Notes: generated by a model not told the origin, from the letters alone. A stretch of DNA of 59,208 nt from Pseudomonadota bacterium (GCA_018971625.1 JAGXAJ010000018.1:1-59208), one strand, 5' to 3'. Positions 7,633 to 16,796 are shown, numbered from the stretch's first letter. Translations and numbers: made by a program.

Positions 7633-8136
7633 ATGGGAATCTGGACTTTCTTCAACTTGGACTTCTGTCAGGGAAAGTATGGAGTGGGCATTCACCGTGC
7701 CAACATCCTGGAGGCCATCGACCGGTTTGGCTCAATCTCGACAGCGGCCATTGCCGTTGATCTTACCTTCAATCAGACCTGGCGCACCATTCGCAAGCTC
7801 AACTCGCTGTGCGACAAACCGTTCGTCGGAACGCGCCGAGGCGGCAGAACCGGAGGAGCCTTTCTCACCCCTCTAGGCAAGGATGTCTTGACTCGTTTTC
7901 GGGAGATTGAGCGGGTTATCAATGAGTCGACCGCGCCCTATATCCGTGAATTGGAGAAGGTCGTCGGGGTTGACAAGAAACCCACCGTGCTGCCGCGCTA
8001 CGCCCAGATCATCGATCCAAACACAATATCAGCGTCGAAGAAAAAACCTGCCAAGCGGCGCAAGAGGATTCATGGTGCAAGGAAAGCCGTTAAGCAGAAA
8101 CCACCGAAGTCATCTCGTCGAGAACACCGACGCTGA
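7633..8136 (+). CDS. Short ModE-like winged-helix regulator with a basic tail
   Basis: A 167-residue protein. Residues of about 18-105 match the N-terminal DNA-binding domain of ModE and LysR-like winged helices: HRANILEAIDRFGSISTAA, WRTIRKLNSL, and VGTRRGGRTGGAFLTPLG, whose glycine-rich wing is diagnostic of ModE. The usual C-terminal MOP molybdate-binding domains are absent. Instead there is a short linker and a lysine/arginine-rich tail of about 45 residues. The ATG at 7633 is seven bases after GGGGA; an upstream ATG at 7627 is too close to it. The gene is divergent from the TonB/ABC/radical SAM operon, which makes it the likely regulator. How it would sense a ligand without MOP domains is open. 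Confidence 0.8.
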   Translation: MGIWTFFNLDFCQGKYGVGIHRANILEAIDRFGSISTAAIAVDLTFNQTWRTIRKLNSLCDKPFVGTRRGGRTGGAFLTPLGKDVLTRFREIERVINESTAPYIRELEKVVGVDKKPTVLPRYAQIIDPNTISASKKKPAKRRKRIHGARKAVKQKPPKSSRREHRR

Positions 8137-9006
8137 TCGACACCGGACTGACCCTTGGGCGTATAGCCAGGAAGGCAATGAAGTTTTCTAGAGGCGCGCG
8201 CTTGACCATCGATCGCGTCGCGCAAAAAAGCCGAATTTTCTCCCGCAAATCAATGCGATTTGCCTTGTCCAGACTTCTCGACCGAAAAATTCCGCTTTTC
8301 ATTGCCGGCAAATCAGTGGCCTTTAGCGCACGTCCTGTTCCGCAAGAGGGGCGCTTCGCGATCGTCACGAACGTTGGAATGGGATGCGGTGGCCGCGGCG
8401 GTGCCGTCGCGCGATCGATGACAGGGCAAGCTTGCTTGTGAGTCATCAGACCGCGCGCAGACGAACGGCGTCGTCCCCGTCTTCGCTGAAGCTTCGACGG
8501 ATGTGCACATGCCATCGAAGCTCCTCAACGAAAGGCGGCCGCGGACGGCAAAACCACGTGGTCCTGGCACCCGTTGCTGGTGTCAAGTTGACGGAGGTGT
8601 TTTGAGCCCGACCGGGCTTCGAAGTACCGCTAATTCGTCAATGACGGTGGCAAGACGAATTCGTCGCCGGGGAGCGTGGCATAAGCCGTTAAAACCATTG
8701 CGCAGGAACGCCGGGTGTCCGGAGCTACCTGTGGTGACTACCGTGTGCATTTTTTGCTGCGCACGGACTGCGGGTGCCCCGCGCACCCGGCGTTTCCTGC
8801 GCCTTCTTTTGAAGGTCGCCCGCGCCCTCTGTTTTTTAAGGGCGAACGTTATTTGCAAAACTCGGGCGAAGCGCGTCGCGAGAATGCGAAGTTGTATCTG
8901 GTCGTCCCCGCGCAGGCGGGGACCTAGTATTCCGAAACGTTGGTCTTGAGATGAGAGGTCACAGCTTACTGGATACCCGCTTTCGCGGGTATGACGAAAA
9001 GCGTCC
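8137..9006. other. 870-base stretch without genes, rich in family repeats
   Basis: Several open frames cross this stretch but none has a ribosome site, coding-like composition or a recognisable family. The part from about 8640 to 8890 has the look of a bradyrhizobial intergenic repeat that databases often mis-translate (frames reading HFLLRT and HPAFPAPSFEG). It is followed by two small palindromes listed separately. I recognise the repeat only from memory of related genomes. Confidence 0.5.
8904..8992. repeat. Two small REP-like palindromes
   Basis: GTCCCCGC and GCGGGGAC pair across a 4-base loop at 8904-8923. ATACCCGC and GCGGGTAT pair across TTTC at 8973-8992. Such pairs are common dispersed elements in Bradyrhizobium-type genomes. 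They sit at the 3' side of the minus-strand lipoprotein gene that ends at 9007 and may protect or terminate its transcript. Confidence 0.65.
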
Positions 9007-9768
9007 CTACCCCCGCACGCTTACGGCGTGGCCGATTACGGGCTGCAACGCCACCGGAGGATTGGCGGTTTGCGCGGCCAGTTCGTTGATCAGACGATCA
9101 GCCTCGGCCGCCATATTGTCCGGCGCCTGGATCACCAGCCGCTCCAGCGCCCAATGATAGGACGAGATCCTGCGCTCCAGGCACTGCTGCACCCATTGCA
9201 CGATCATGGTGTTTTCTTCCATGCGGGCGACCGCGTCGGCGCGCTCGCGCGGCGACAACTCCGACACATGCGCGAGGCTGGCGTTACGCTTGCGGTCGAG
9301 ATCGAATACCTTGACGGCGGTAGAGAAGAACGGTTCGAACCGGGTGATGTCGTCACGCACGTCGTCGATCAGTTGCGCATAGCGCGAGGAATCCGAGCGG
9401 TGCGGTTCGTCGATCAGCATACGGCCATAGGCGGAGCGATCGAAGGCCGGCGCTCCTTGCCGCCACGGCGATGGCAGCGGCTTGTAGTCGCCGAACACGC
9501 TTTTCCAGGCCGGGCGCGAGTGCGGCGGCTCGATCAAGGGGTAAGCCTGATCGCGAAGCTGCCGTTCATAGTCGGTGAGCTGGAATTGCGACGGGCGCAG
9601 TCCGACGCTCCCCGTCACTTCCGCGCCCATCCAGCGGTGCATGTCGTCGTTGCGAAAGTCCTCGCGGGTACGGCCGAAATCGCCGCCGCTGCAGCCGCAG
9701 AGCGCGAGGCCGAGCAGCATCAGCGTCAATGCCTGCCCTGCCCGGATCGGAAAACGCTTCTCCGGCAT
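9007..9768 (-). CDS. Putative lipoprotein of unknown function
   Basis: A 253-residue protein with a lipoprotein signal peptide: positively charged start, hydrophobic segment LTLMLLGLALCG and a lipobox ending LALCGC (acylated Cys near residue 25 or 27). The mature part is polar and helix-rich (for example RISSYHWALERLVIQ) with no domain I recognise. The sequence has the feel of a conserved bradyrhizobial protein. It is followed within 33 bases upstream by another small minus-strand frame (9801-10013), so the two may be co-transcribed. It would be anchored to a membrane on the periplasmic side. No function is proposed. Confidence 0.75.
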   Translation of the reverse strand: MPEKRFPIRAGQALTLMLLGLALCGCSGGDFGRTREDFRNDDMHRWMGAEVTGSVGLRPSQFQLTDYERQLRDQAYPLIEPPHSRPAWKSVFGDYKPLPSPWRQGAPAFDRSAYGRMLIDEPHRSDSSRYAQLIDDVRDDITRFEPFFSTAVKVFDLDRKRNASLAHVSELSPRERADAVARMEENTMIVQWVQQCLERRISSYHWALERLVIQAPDNMAAEADRLINELAAQTANPPVALQPVIGHAVSVRG

Positions 9769-9800
9769 TTTGAAATATCCGGTTGTTGTCGGTCGAGATG

Positions 9801-10013
9801 TCAGCGGCGACGGCGACGGCGGCCGGGAGCCGTTCCCTCTTCCGGTCCCCTGCCGCCACTGGTCTCATCGGGTTCGCGTTCGATGCGGACGACGGGAAGG
9901 ATCAGGACGACGCCCATCGCATGGCGTGATCCGGCTTCGCGCGGACCGCCATCGATACCTGAGGCCGGCCGCCGCGAAGCCGCATCGGCCGGAAATTCAA
10001 TGATGGTGCCCAT
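9801..10013 (-). CDS. Small conserved-looking protein, 70 residues
   Basis: The frame runs from an ATG at 10013 and encodes a short protein starting MGTIIEFPADAASRR, with a hydrophobic patch (GVVLILPVVRIE) and ending in a run of six arginines. The composition and the start motif look like a real small protein of this family of organisms rather than a chance frame, but I know of no function. It precedes the lipoprotein gene on the same strand, 32 bases away. The arginine tail suggests nucleic acid or phosphate contact, which is speculative. Confidence 0.5.
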   Translation of the reverse strand: MGTIIEFPADAASRRPASGIDGGPREAGSRHAMGVVLILPVVRIEREPDETSGGRGPEEGTAPGRRRRRR

Positions 10014-10246
10014 TATCCAAGCTCGCTCTCGTCACCGCACCGACATGATTTGGCCGGCGACCAGCCATCATTAAGAACAGGACGTGGTTAACGGCATCTT
10101 AACGGGCTGTTGCCGGTCGGCATCAGATCGCAAGACGTCTTGCATCCCGACAACGAACGTCGCTTCACGGTCTGTTTTCCTTAACGAGCCATTAAAACTA
10201 CCGGCCTACGCTGATGCGAGCATTACCCAGTCGCGTATTCCCAGAC

Positions 10247-11227
10247 ATGACCGCTTCTCCAACGTTTCCAGGCTTTGATGGATTGATGACGCTATCCCGT
10301 CGGGAAGGCGTCGACATTCGTCCGACTCTGTTGCGAGTCCTGACCGACCTCTACGTGCAGGCCCGCGCGCACAGCGTCGGGGAGGCCCGGCAGTTCGTCG
10401 AACTCACCTCTCGCCTGATCGACCAGGTCGATGACGCGACGCGCGCCGCAGTGCGGGCGCGGCTGGCGATCTATCCGGGCACGCCGGCCGAAATTGCCCG
10501 CAAGCTCGGCCTCAAACCCGCCCACGGGGATATGCACGTGCCGGTCCCCGCCGAGACTCCGGTACCGCTGCCGACGACCCCACGTCCGGCCAGGGCGCTG
10601 AACGAGGTGCAGAAACGGTTGGCGTCGAACCTGTCGATGCAGCCAAAGGACGCCGCCGAGATCAGCGGCATGTTTTTCGGCGCCAGCGCCAGCGAGCGCG
10701 CGCTGATCCTGTACAATCTGCAGGAAACGCCGCTGCGGGCCTCGGCGCGGATTCCCGCCGCCCGTGCGGCGCGCGCCATCCAGATACTGGAAATGGCTGC
10801 ATTCGCCACCGACGTCGAGAACTTTACGCTGGAGCTGGGCGAGGCCCTGATATTGCCGGCGCGGATCGCGGCCCAGGTGGTCAACGATCCCGGCGGCGAA
10901 CCGCTGGCTTGCGCGGCGAAGGCGGTAGATATGCCGAGCGCGGTGTTCCAGCGCGTACTGCTTTTCCTCAATCCCGAATTCGGATCCTCGGTGCACAATG
11001 TTTACCGTTTGTCGCGCCTGTACGATCGCTTGAGCGAACGATCGGCCCTGATCATGCTGGCGGCATGGCGCGGCTCGACGCTCGCGGTCACGCGCGCAAA
11101 ATACCATCCGTCGCTGTACGACGACGAACGCCATCGCGCCCGCTCGGCGTCCGCCCAGACCGGTCGCGCGGTGCAGCCCGATGCCAGCATGGTGGCCCGG
11201 ACACCCGCCCGGAACATCGGGCGCTAG
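10247..11227 (+). CDS. DUF2336 domain protein
   Basis: About 326 residues from the ATG at 10247; an in-frame ATG at 10214 is possible. The N-terminal half (LLRVLTDLYVQARAHS, then LIDQVDDATRAAVRARL) and the helical core match DUF2336, an all-helical domain of unknown function common in Alphaproteobacteria. A linker of Pro and Val residues (about 98-120) separates an N-terminal repeat from the main domain. No signal peptide or membrane segment is seen, so it is cytoplasmic. A second member lies at 50769-51890 beside a diguanylate cyclase. The gene overlaps the end of the convergent DUF1491 gene by four bases. Confidence 0.8.
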   Translation: MTASPTFPGFDGLMTLSRREGVDIRPTLLRVLTDLYVQARAHSVGEARQFVELTSRLIDQVDDATRAAVRARLAIYPGTPAEIARKLGLKPAHGDMHVPVPAETPVPLPTTPRPARALNEVQKRLASNLSMQPKDAAEISGMFFGASASERALILYNLQETPLRASARIPAARAARAIQILEMAAFATDVENFTLELGEALILPARIAAQVVNDPGGEPLACAAKAVDMPSAVFQRVLLFLNPEFGSSVHNVYRLSRLYDRLSERSALIMLAAWRGSTLAVTRAKYHPSLYDDERHRARSASAQTGRAVQPDASMVARTPARNIGR

Positions 11228-11589
11228 CTGTGAGCTTCATGATCAGGCCCGCGCGCCAGATCGAGAAAATGCCGTCCCGCCTTGTCCTCGACCTCGACGA
11301 TCCAGGCGTCCGGGTCGAAGCGTATTTCGCGGGCGAGACGGTCTTCGACATTGGCTTCCGGCTGCGGCTGGGGCGAGGCCGCCACGAAGATCCGCTCCAC
11401 CGGGCGGCTCTCGTCGTACACCGTCTGCGGCGCCGGCGCATACAGCATCGCGTTGCCGTCGAGCAGCCCGATCTTGACGAAGACCGCGCCGGCTTCTTCC
11501 GCGCCGCGCTTGCGCACGGCGCCGAAGATTCCCTCGGACTGGCAGCGGCGCAGGTAAGCGGCCACCCATATGCTGGATTTCAGTCGCAC
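11224..11589 (-). CDS. DUF1491 family protein
   Basis: A 121-residue protein that matches DUF1491 along its length: start MRLKSSIWVAAYLRRC, then GAVRKRGAEEAGAVFVKI and the C-terminal FDPDAWIVEVEDKAGRHFLD. The family is small, cytoplasmic and restricted mainly to Alphaproteobacteria; its function is not known. It lies downstream of the prkA-yeaH-spoVR operon on the same strand with a gap of about 77 bases, so it may be read with it. It converges on and overlaps the DUF2336 gene by four bases. Confidence 0.85.
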   Translation of the reverse strand: MRLKSSIWVAAYLRRCQSEGIFGAVRKRGAEEAGAVFVKIGLLDGNAMLYAPAPQTVYDESRPVERIFVAASPQPQPEANVEDRLAREIRFDPDAWIVEVEDKAGRHFLDLARGPDHEAHS

Positions 11590-11666
11590 GAAGCGGACGA
11601 TAGGCCAGCGCCGGGGCTGAAGCCAGCGCGGAATATGAGAGCCGCGCTCGATTGGTCGGCGGTCCG

Positions 11667-13211
11667 CTACGCGGCCGCCGCAAGCCCGCGCGGATTGACG
11701 ACGTACTCCTTGAGAACGCTGCCGGTGATGTCGACTTCGACCAGCGACACGTCATAACTCCAGAGATTGGCCAGATGCTGCAGCACGCGTTTGGCGTCGG
11801 TCTCGTTGAGCCGGGCGCCCTTCACCACGGCGTGGCGCAGCATCAGGCGGCGGTCGCCGGCGAGATCGACATCGAGCACCTCGATGTTGGGGTCGATATA
11901 TCCAACGTCATATTGCCGGGCCAGTTCGCGGCGAAGACGGCGATAGCCGCGGGCATCGTGAATCGCGTCAACCCTGATGCCTGCGGTTTCCGCGGGATCG
12001 TCATGCAGATGAAACATCCGCATATGGCGCATCAACCGCGGGCTGAGAAACTGGCTGATGAAACTCTCGTCGCGGTAGTTGGCCCAGACATTCCGCAGCA
12101 CCGCCAGTGCGTCGCCGGTTCCGGCAATCTCCGGAAACCAGTCGTGATCCTCCTCGTCGGGATTGCGAACGATGCGTTCGATATCCTGCATCATTGCAAA
12201 GCCCAGCGCATATGGATTGAAACCGGAGAAGCGCTGATCGTCAAAATCGGGCTGAAACACCACATTGGTGTGCGACTGCAGGAATTCCAGAAAATTGCCG
12301 TCAGAAATCCGGCCCTGCTCATGCAGACTGGTCATGATACGATAGTGCACATAAGTCGCGGTGCCCTCGTTCATCACCTTGGTCTGGCTCTGCGGATAGA
12401 AATACTGCGCGATATGACGCACGATCCGCAGCAATTCGCGCTGCCAGGGTTTCAGGCGCGGCGCGACTTTCTCGAGGAAATACAGCAGGTTTTCCTGCGG
12501 CAACCCGAGCAGCTTGCGCCTTCGTTCGGCGTTCAGCGATGCCTCGCTCTTGGCAGGTCCGCTCGGCACGGTCCGCCACAAATCGTTAAACGCGCTTTCC
12601 TCGTGCTGACGACGCTTGCCGGCGCGCTTTTCCTCGGCGCGCAGATCGAGTTTTTTCTTGCCGGGATAGCGATCGATGCCATGCGACATCAGCGCATGCG
12701 CGGCATCGAGCGTCTGCTCGACCGCGAGCCGGCCGTGCCGCTCCTCGCATTGCGCCACATAGCCCTTGGCGAAGTCCAGATAGTTCAGGATGCCGTCCGC
12801 GTCGGTCCACTGCCGGAACAGATAGTTGTTCTTGAAGAAATGGTTGTGGCCGAACGCGGCGTGCGCGATCACCAACGCCTGCATGGTCGCGGTATTTTCC
12901 TCCATCAGATACGAAATACAGGGCGAACTGTTGATCACAATCTCATAGGCAAGGCCGGTAAAGCCCTTGCGGTAGAAGGCCTCCTGATACGCAAAATGCT
13001 TTCCGAACGACCAATGCTTGTAGAACAGGGGCATACCGACCGAGGAATAAGCATCCAGCATCTGCTCGGCGGTAATGACCTCGATCTGATTGGGGTAGAC
13101 GTCAAGCCCCAGTTCGGACCGCGATATCTCCTCGCAGGCGTCGTGGATACGCTGCAGAGTCGGAAAGTCCCAGTCTGCTCCCTCGAACAGGAACCCGGAT
13201 GGCGCGGTCAT
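11667..13211 (-). CDS. SpoVR family protein (YcgB-like)
   Basis: A 514-residue cytoplasmic protein of the SpoVR family (LFEGADWDFPTLQRIHDAC, then GLDVYPNQIEVI, SVGMPLFYKHWSFGKHF). The length is as usual. The family was named for a Bacillus gene affecting spore cortex formation; in non-sporulating proteobacteria it is linked to the PrkA kinase and YeaH in general stress or stationary-phase responses. The ATG overlaps the yeaH-like stop (ATGA, four bases), which indicates translational coupling. Third gene of the prkA operon. The biochemical role is unknown. Confidence 0.95.
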   Translation of the reverse strand: MTAPSGFLFEGADWDFPTLQRIHDACEEISRSELGLDVYPNQIEVITAEQMLDAYSSVGMPLFYKHWSFGKHFAYQEAFYRKGFTGLAYEIVINSSPCISYLMEENTATMQALVIAHAAFGHNHFFKNNYLFRQWTDADGILNYLDFAKGYVAQCEERHGRLAVEQTLDAAHALMSHGIDRYPGKKKLDLRAEEKRAGKRRQHEESAFNDLWRTVPSGPAKSEASLNAERRRKLLGLPQENLLYFLEKVAPRLKPWQRELLRIVRHIAQYFYPQSQTKVMNEGTATYVHYRIMTSLHEQGRISDGNFLEFLQSHTNVVFQPDFDDQRFSGFNPYALGFAMMQDIERIVRNPDEEDHDWFPEIAGTGDALAVLRNVWANYRDESFISQFLSPRLMRHMRMFHLHDDPAETAGIRVDAIHDARGYRRLRRELARQYDVGYIDPNIEVLDVDLAGDRRLMLRHAVVKGARLNETDAKRVLQHLANLWSYDVSLVEVDITGSVLKEYVVNPRGLAAAA

Positions 13212-14479
13212 GGCGCGGTCATCTCCTGTTTTCCGCGGCGTTGAAAGAGGTCGTGAAACACCGGGAAGATTTCGCTGCGATTCCTGACCTTGCGCATCGA
13301 CAACGGTGCGCCATTGGCACGCAATCGCTCATACAGCGACCACAGCGACGAGTCCGAAGTATCGAAGGCGTTGCCGTCGCTTTCGCCGACCTCGATATAG
13401 GCGAAGAATTGACTGACCGGCAGGATCATCTCGGTCAGTAGCCGGCCCGCGATCTCACCGTCCGAGCCGGAATTGTCGCCGTCGGAAGCCTGCGCAGCGT
13501 AAATGTTCCAATCAGCGGGACGGAATCTCGAGCGGACGATATCGTGCATAGCCTGCAGCGCACTCGAGACCAGCGTTCCACCTGAGGCCGTGTCATGAAA
13601 GAAGGTGTTCTCGTCGACCTCCTCGGCCCGATCCGTATGACGAATGAACACTATCTCGACGTGGCGGTAGCGTCGCTTCAGGAAAACATAGAGCAGCATA
13701 TAGAACCGCTTGGCCAGATCCTTCATGTGCTGGGTCATCGAGCCCGACACATCCATCAGACAGAACATCACAGCCTGGGCCACGGGCTTTGGCAGCGTCT
13801 CGAACCGCCGATAGCGAATATCGAGCGGATCGATGAACGGAATCCGCCGAGCCTTGGCCTTCAATGCAGCGATCTCGGCCATCAACACGATACGACGATC
13901 CTCGTCGCAGTCCGCGAGTTCCGCCTCAAGCTCGGCGATTTGTTCCAGCCGCGGCCGTCGCAATGCAACCCGCCGAGCCAGCGCCAGCCGCGCTGTGCGG
14001 CTCACCGAAATATTCGCAGGCGATCCGGAGGTCGCATAGCCGGCCCGATGAATCCCCTCGCCTCCCGCTTCCGCCAGCTTCCGCTTGGCAAGATCAGGCA
14101 GTTCGAGGTCGTCGAGGAATAGGTCGACGAACTCGTCGCGGCTTAGCACGAAGCGGAACGCATCCTCGCTGTCGCCTTCGCCGGGCTCGGAAGCTCTGCC
14201 GCGGCTTTGGCCCGAACGCGGCAATATGTCTCCCTCGACGAACTTTTTGTTGCCGGGTAGCACCATGTCGCGCGTGCCGCCTTCGCGCCGAAAGCGCGGC
14301 TCATCCATGCCGTCGAGCGGGATACTGACCTCGCCGCCCTCCAGTACATCCTTGATGTCGCGGCCTTCGGAGGATTTCTTGACGGCGTCCTTCACCAGCG
14401 CTTTGGCGCGGCGCAGAAAACGCTGGCGGTTCTCAAGACTCTTGCTCCCTGGATTGAGACGCCGATCGACAATATGCAT
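13208..14479 (-). CDS. YeaH/YhbH family protein (DUF444)
   Basis: A 423-residue cytoplasmic protein. The C-terminal half is a von Willebrand A-like fold with a MIDAS motif DVSGSMTQ (near residue 242) and a later TASGGTLVSSAL segment that would complete the metal site. The N-terminal half is charged, with the family start (IVDRRLNPGSKSLENRQRF). It is a known partner of the PrkA-type kinase (YeaG-YeaH in enterobacteria). Here it lies 19 bases downstream of the kinase and overlaps the spoVR gene, so all three are surely one operon. Confidence 0.95.
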   Translation of the reverse strand: MHIVDRRLNPGSKSLENRQRFLRRAKALVKDAVKKSSEGRDIKDVLEGGEVSIPLDGMDEPRFRREGGTRDMVLPGNKKFVEGDILPRSGQSRGRASEPGEGDSEDAFRFVLSRDEFVDLFLDDLELPDLAKRKLAEAGGEGIHRAGYATSGSPANISVSRTARLALARRVALRRPRLEQIAELEAELADCDEDRRIVLMAEIAALKAKARRIPFIDPLDIRYRRFETLPKPVAQAVMFCLMDVSGSMTQHMKDLAKRFYMLLYVFLKRRYRHVEIVFIRHTDRAEEVDENTFFHDTASGGTLVSSALQAMHDIVRSRFRPADWNIYAAQASDGDNSGSDGEIAGRLLTEMILPVSQFFAYIEVGESDGNAFDTSDSSLWSLYERLRANGAPLSMRKVRNRSEIFPVFHDLFQRRGKQEMTAP

Positions 14480-14498
14480 GGCTATCCTTGCAGCCGCC

Positions 14499-16442
14499 TC
14501 AGCCGGCTTGTTTGACGCGCATGTACCATTCGACTAGCCGGCGAACCTGGCGCTCGGTGTAGCCCCGCTCCACCATCCGCACAACAAACTCGCCGTGCTT
14601 CTTTTCCGTGTCGCCATCCTTCTTCGAACCGAACGAGATAACCGGTAACAAATCCTCGACCTGCGAGAATATCCGCTTCTCGATGACGTCGCGAATCTTC
14701 TCATAGCTGGTCCAGCCCGGATTCTTGCCGCCATTCTGGGCGCGCGATCGCAGCGAGAATTTGACGACCTCGTTACGGAAATCCTTGGGATTAGCAATGC
14801 CTGCGGGCTTCTCGATCTTGGTTAGTTCCTGATTGAGCAGTTCGCGGTCAAGCAGTTGGCCAGTATCCGGATCCTTGAAGTCCTGGTCTTCGATCCAGGC
14901 GTCGGCATAATCCACGTAGCGATCGAACAGGTTCTGGCCGTAGTCCGAATAAGATTCGAGATAGGCCTTCTGGATCTCATGACCGATAAACTCGGCATAA
15001 CGCGGCGCAAGATCGGCTTTGATGAACTCGAGATAGCGCTTCTCGACTTCCTCGGGAAGCTGCTCGCGCCGGATCGCCTGCTCGAGCGCATACATCAGAT
15101 GGACCGCGTCCGCACCAAGTTCCGAAGTATCGTGGTTGAAGGTCGCGGCCAGAACCTTGAACGCAAACCTAGTCGAGGCGCCGTCCATGCCCTCATTGAC
15201 ACCAGCCGCATCCTTGTATTCCTGCACGCTACGCGCCTTCGGATCAGATTCCTTTAGGCTCTCGCCATCGTAAACCCGCATCTTGGCGAACAGCGTCGAG
15301 TTTTCGTGCTTGCGCAAACGCGACATCACCGAGAAGCGCGCCAGCGTCTCGAGCGTCGCCGGCGCACATGGTGCCGTCGCTAGCTCCGATCCCTGGATCA
15401 GCTTCTGATAGATCTTCTGCTCCTCGGTTACGCGCAGACAATACGGCACCTTGATGACGCAAATACGGTCGATGAAGGCTTCATTATTCTTGTTGGTTTT
15501 GAAGCTTTGCCATTCGGATTCGTTGGAATGGGCAAGAATGATGCCGGTAAAGGGAATCGCGCCGATATTCTCAGTGCCGATATAGTTACTTTCCTGGGTC
15601 GCCGTCAGCAGCGGATGCAACATCTTGATCGGAGCCTTGAACATCTCAACGAACTCAAGAATGCCCTGGTTGGCGCGATTGAGGCCACCGGAATAGCTGT
15701 AGGCATCCGGATCGTTCTGCGCGAAGGCCTCGAGCTTGCGGATGTCGACCTTGCCGACCAGCGAGGAAATGTCCTGGTTGTTCTCGTCGCCAGGCTCGGT
15801 CTTCGCGATCGAAATCTGCCGTAGCCGCGACGGCTGGATGCGTGCGACGCGAAACTGCGAGATGTCGCCGCCAAAGGATTCGAGCCGCTTGTAGCACCAG
15901 GGACTCATCAAACCATTGAGACGCCGGCGTGGGATGCCGTACTTCTCCTCGATCATCGGTCCCAGCGTTTCCGGATCGAACAGGCTCAACGGACTCTCGA
16001 ACACCGGGCTGAGTTCATCGCCGGCCTTCAACACGTAGATCGGATGGACTTCCATTAGCGATTTGAGCCGCTCGGCGAGCGAGGACTTTCCGCCGCCGAC
16101 TGGCCCGAGCAGATAGAGAATCTGCTTGCGCTCCTCGAGTCCTTGCGCAGCATGTCGGAAGAACCCGACAATGCGCTCGATGGTCTCTTCCATGCCGTAG
16201 AAGCTGGAGAACGCCGGATAGATCCGCATCGTACGGTTCAAAAAGATACGACCAAGGCGGGGATCCTTGGCCGTGTCAATCATCGTGGGCTCACCGATCG
16301 CTGCCAATAGTCGTTCGGCTGCATTGGAATATCGTAACGGATCGTTTCGGCACGATTCCAGATATTCAGCCATCGACATGTCGGTCTGGCTTCGCGCTTC
16401 GAACGACCGGGCGAAAGCGTTGAACAGAGAATCGTTGTACAT
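14499..16442 (-). CDS. prkA: PrkA/YeaG family AAA+ serine protein kinase
   Basis: The start at 16442 is supported by GGAGAGGG just upstream; a longer frame to 16493 exists but has no such site. The product of 647 residues has the PrkA AAA domain, with Walker A GPVGGGKSS (near residue 110) and the family segment AAERLLAAIGEP at the N-terminus, then the C-terminal PrkA kinase-like domain. Bacillus PrkA and E. coli YeaG are reported to act in stationary phase, nitrogen starvation and stress. First gene of a three-gene operon with yeaH- and spoVR-like genes. The 350 bases upstream should carry its promoter. Confidence 0.95.
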   Translation of the reverse strand: MYNDSLFNAFARSFEARSQTDMSMAEYLESCRNDPLRYSNAAERLLAAIGEPTMIDTAKDPRLGRIFLNRTMRIYPAFSSFYGMEETIERIVGFFRHAAQGLEERKQILYLLGPVGGGKSSLAERLKSLMEVHPIYVLKAGDELSPVFESPLSLFDPETLGPMIEEKYGIPRRRLNGLMSPWCYKRLESFGGDISQFRVARIQPSRLRQISIAKTEPGDENNQDISSLVGKVDIRKLEAFAQNDPDAYSYSGGLNRANQGILEFVEMFKAPIKMLHPLLTATQESNYIGTENIGAIPFTGIILAHSNESEWQSFKTNKNNEAFIDRICVIKVPYCLRVTEEQKIYQKLIQGSELATAPCAPATLETLARFSVMSRLRKHENSTLFAKMRVYDGESLKESDPKARSVQEYKDAAGVNEGMDGASTRFAFKVLAATFNHDTSELGADAVHLMYALEQAIRREQLPEEVEKRYLEFIKADLAPRYAEFIGHEIQKAYLESYSDYGQNLFDRYVDYADAWIEDQDFKDPDTGQLLDRELLNQELTKIEKPAGIANPKDFRNEVVKFSLRSRAQNGGKNPGWTSYEKIRDVIEKRIFSQVEDLLPVISFGSKKDGDTEKKHGEFVVRMVERGYTERQVRRLVEWYMRVKQAG

Positions 16443-16796
16443 GATCCCTCTCCATCTGATCGATGTTAACGGCTGGGTCGCGAACCGGTTCACTGACGGA
16501 CATTGCCCGCATTACGAATCAGCCTCAGCGCACGGGTCGATTGGACACTCCGGGGACCTGGCGGCGCAAGCACATCGTAGGCAACGACGGAGTCATAAAC
16601 AGGCAATTGCTAATCCTTGTGCGATCAGCGTCACTGTTGCCGAAATGAGATACCAATTCGGACAATGTAGCGCGACAGCAACAGCTGTCCCGTCCCTACT
16701 GACGGCGAGCCAACGGTTGTTGCTCGAGCCGTAACGTTACGGAGCATTGAGCCCGCGCCACAGCATAACGCTCCGGTGCGCGCCCAAGTTCCTGAG
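16443..16796. other. Intergenic region upstream of prkA
   Basis: About 350 bases with no convincing gene. It must contain the prkA promoter on the minus strand, and follows the stop of no plus-strand gene. I see no clear -35/-10 pair, operator or hairpin that I would defend. Confidence 0.4.

Noticed and set aside
8150..8890. Several frames of 70-148 codons
   Set aside because: They overlap each other on both strands, lack ribosome sites and resemble translated repeats.
11652..13244. Long plus-strand frame of 530 codons opposite the SpoVR gene
   Set aside because: It is antisense to a clear family gene; such frames arise from GC-rich third positions. No motif or ribosome site.
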